In this document: piece after piece, positions 4,661 to 5,828 of the stretch
Position numbering within the stretch: the stretch's first letter is position 1
Layout of the letters: every line of letters starts with the position of its first letter
Assembly: GCA_009712615.1 (NCBI GenBank)
Contig: WASR01000062.1
Span: 1-5,828, forward strand
DNA: 5,828 bases
Reading direction: 5' to 3'
Source of the DNA: Methanobacterium sp.
GTDB taxonomy: Archaea > Methanobacteriota > Methanobacteria > Methanobacteriales > Methanobacteriaceae
Program-made: the position numbers and the translations under genes
The notes under the pieces: model-generated
What the model saw: the letters and a program-made list of their open reading frames with translations, nothing else
What the model was told of the DNA's origin: nothing
Database searches by the model: none

Positions 4661-5828
4661 ATGATCAATAAAAAAATTGTTTCAGTATTGATGGGTTTAT
4701 TAATGCTTCTAAGTATCGGAGCCTCAGCAGCAGCGAGTACTACTGGTAATTACAGCATCAATCAAATAGGCCAATCATCTGCAAACGTTAAGAATTATGT
4801 TGAGACTCAAAATGGTCTCCCAAGTAAGGTTTCCATTGGAAATAAAAATGTTACCACTGCACAATTTTTATATCTGATGACTACAGCCACAACTAACTTG
4901 AACAAATCTAATAAGAACAATATAACCCTAAAAAATGTTTCAAACCCTACAAATCCGACTGAAACATTTAAAGGTGGAACCATAACCAAGACTACATACC
5001 TTTCAATGGCGACATCAGTTAATTCCTACATTGCAAAGTATGGAAAAGCACCAAACTACGTTACAACTTCTCAAGGACTCATCAAATATCAGTCCATGGT
5101 GTACATGTTCAGTAAGATAATGAATTACTACAAGGTCAATAACAGGTTACCAACAAGTGTTTCACTGAAATCATGGTATGCACAAACTTTAGGTCCTGCA
5201 GCCACTGTTAACGCTACAAGTGGATTTTTTAAGACTTCTGCAGTATTAGGATCCACAAGTTATGGGAAGGTTTTAAGGTTAAGTCCTATAGGTACAGGAA
5301 CAAATAAAGTAGCAATAATAATTGGTGTACATCCACTAGAAGTACAGACACATGTTGCAATGTTAAATGCCATATATGCAATGTCTAAATCATTAAAAAA
5401 CGTACAAATTACCGTATTTGATGTAATTGTATACAATGGTGATGATTACTCAACTGGCAGATCTCAGGGACAAACATTAGCAAATAAGTATGTCGTACCA
5501 AATATAGGGACCTCATACAAATTAGTTATGGATGTGCATGGAAATACTGGAAAAGGTGGAGAAGTTTACAGTGGATATCCAAATTTTGTTTTCGCTCCAC
5601 TGAAAGATACAAAATCTAACAACTATGCTACAAAAATTGCTAACTCCCCGTACACAAATGGTTTAATTAACCATTATGTTTCCGGAACAAGCCCAACCTA
5701 TGTTACAATTCCAATTGCTAAGAAAGGCATCCCAACCATAGTTTATGAACAATACATTAATCAAGCAAATTATGCTAAAGTTATGTATTTACATGCAGTA
5801 GAAGTATTAAAAGCAATAAACTCTATAT
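4661..5828 (+). CDS. Pseudomurein-binding M14-like zinc carboxypeptidase (3' partial)
   Basis: The frame is open for 389 codons to the window edge, with no stop seen. The signal peptide (1-23, ending ASA) is followed by pseudomurein-binding repeats: one at about 41-74 (VKNYV...NGLPSKV...TTAQFLYLM), one at about 115-150 (VNSYI...YGKAPNYV...YQSMVYMF) and a shortened third at about 150-172 (NYYKVNNRLPTSV). A compact zinc-carboxypeptidase-like domain spans about 193-389. Its candidate zinc ligands are His224 and Glu227 (GVHPLE) and His293 (DVHGN). Tyr339 lies in YVSGTS, which recalls Tyr248 of carboxypeptidase A, and the candidate general base is Glu363 (VYEQY). Arg267 may bind substrate. The His293-Glu363 gap of 70 is close to carboxypeptidase A; the Glu227-His293 gap of 66 is much shorter, as in MpaA/aspartoacylase-like members. 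No cysteine occurs, which excludes a C71-type pseudomurein endopeptidase. The likely role is trimming wall peptides outside the membrane. The final helix suggests only a few residues are missing. The exact cleavage is unknown. Confidence 0.85.
   Translation, partial: MINKKIVSVLMGLLMLLSIGASAAASTTGNYSINQIGQSSANVKNYVETQNGLPSKVSIGNKNVTTAQFLYLMTTATTNLNKSNKNNITLKNVSNPTNPTETFKGGTITKTTYLSMATSVNSYIAKYGKAPNYVTTSQGLIKYQSMVYMFSKIMNYYKVNNRLPTSVSLKSWYAQTLGPAATVNATSGFFKTSAVLGSTSYGKVLRLSPIGTGTNKVAIIIGVHPLEVQTHVAMLNAIYAMSKSLKNVQITVFDVIVYNGDDYSTGRSQGQTLANKYVVPNIGTSYKLVMDVHGNTGKGGEVYSGYPNFVFAPLKDTKSNNYATKIANSPYTNGLINHYVSGTSPTYVTIPIAKKGIPTIVYEQYINQANYAKVMYLHAVEVLKAINSI

Noticed and set aside
4260..4989. Minus-strand open frames opposite the lipoprotein and the start of the metallopeptidase gene
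   Set aside because: Their Leu/Pro/Val-rich translations are what antisense reading of Asn/Thr/Gly-rich codons gives; no start signals or motifs support them.
4661..5828. Identification as a PeiW/PeiP-type pseudomurein endoisopeptidase (C71)
   Set aside because: The binding repeats fit, but the readable protein contains no cysteine, so the Cys-His-Asp triad of C71 is impossible.

Overview
The window looks like an accessory cell-surface locus of a pseudomurein-walled methanogen of the order Methanobacteriales, most likely a Methanobacterium- or Methanobrevibacter-like archaeon. The DNA is AT-rich. Every gene encodes an exported Asn/Thr/Ser-rich protein. Ribosome binding sites of the GAGGTGAT type precede three of the four genes. 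Two products have architectures typical of this order: an adhesin-like beta-helix protein with the NWWG signature, and a protein with pseudomurein-binding repeats. The genus is an inference; no rRNA or housekeeping gene is present.

All four genes are on the plus strand. (1) 38-1816 is an adhesin-like protein: signal peptide, right-handed beta-helix, one Ig-like domain, two SbsA-type Ig-like (Big_5) repeats, and no visible anchor. A hairpin terminator follows at 1832. (2) 2079-4016 is a secreted papain-family (C1A) cysteine peptidase with a lectin-like domain, a DUF11-like domain and a C-terminal TG-motif/transmembrane anchor. It has a TATA box at leaderless distance and no Shine-Dalgarno sequence. 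(3) 4279-4623 is a small lipoprotein made of a lipobox and a Ser/Thr/Asn/Gly-rich tail. Its upstream region holds an imperfect duplication of about 40-50 nt, possibly tandem promoters. (4) 4661 to the window edge (incomplete) is a cysteine-free protein with pseudomurein-binding repeats followed by a compact M14-like zinc carboxypeptidase domain. It lies 37 nt behind the lipoprotein gene and is probably co-transcribed with it.

The genes together suggest a set for surface adhesion, protein processing and wall remodelling: an adhesin, a wall-anchored cysteine protease, a membrane lipoprotein, and a wall-bound metallopeptidase. The most interesting item is the last gene. The characterised pseudomurein-cleaving enzymes (PeiW, PeiP) are family C71 cysteine peptidases. 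This protein has no cysteine but carries the HxxE...H...Y...E pattern of zinc carboxypeptidases behind pseudomurein-binding repeats, so it is a candidate for a different class of pseudomurein peptidase. No RNA gene, mobile element or CRISPR array was seen.
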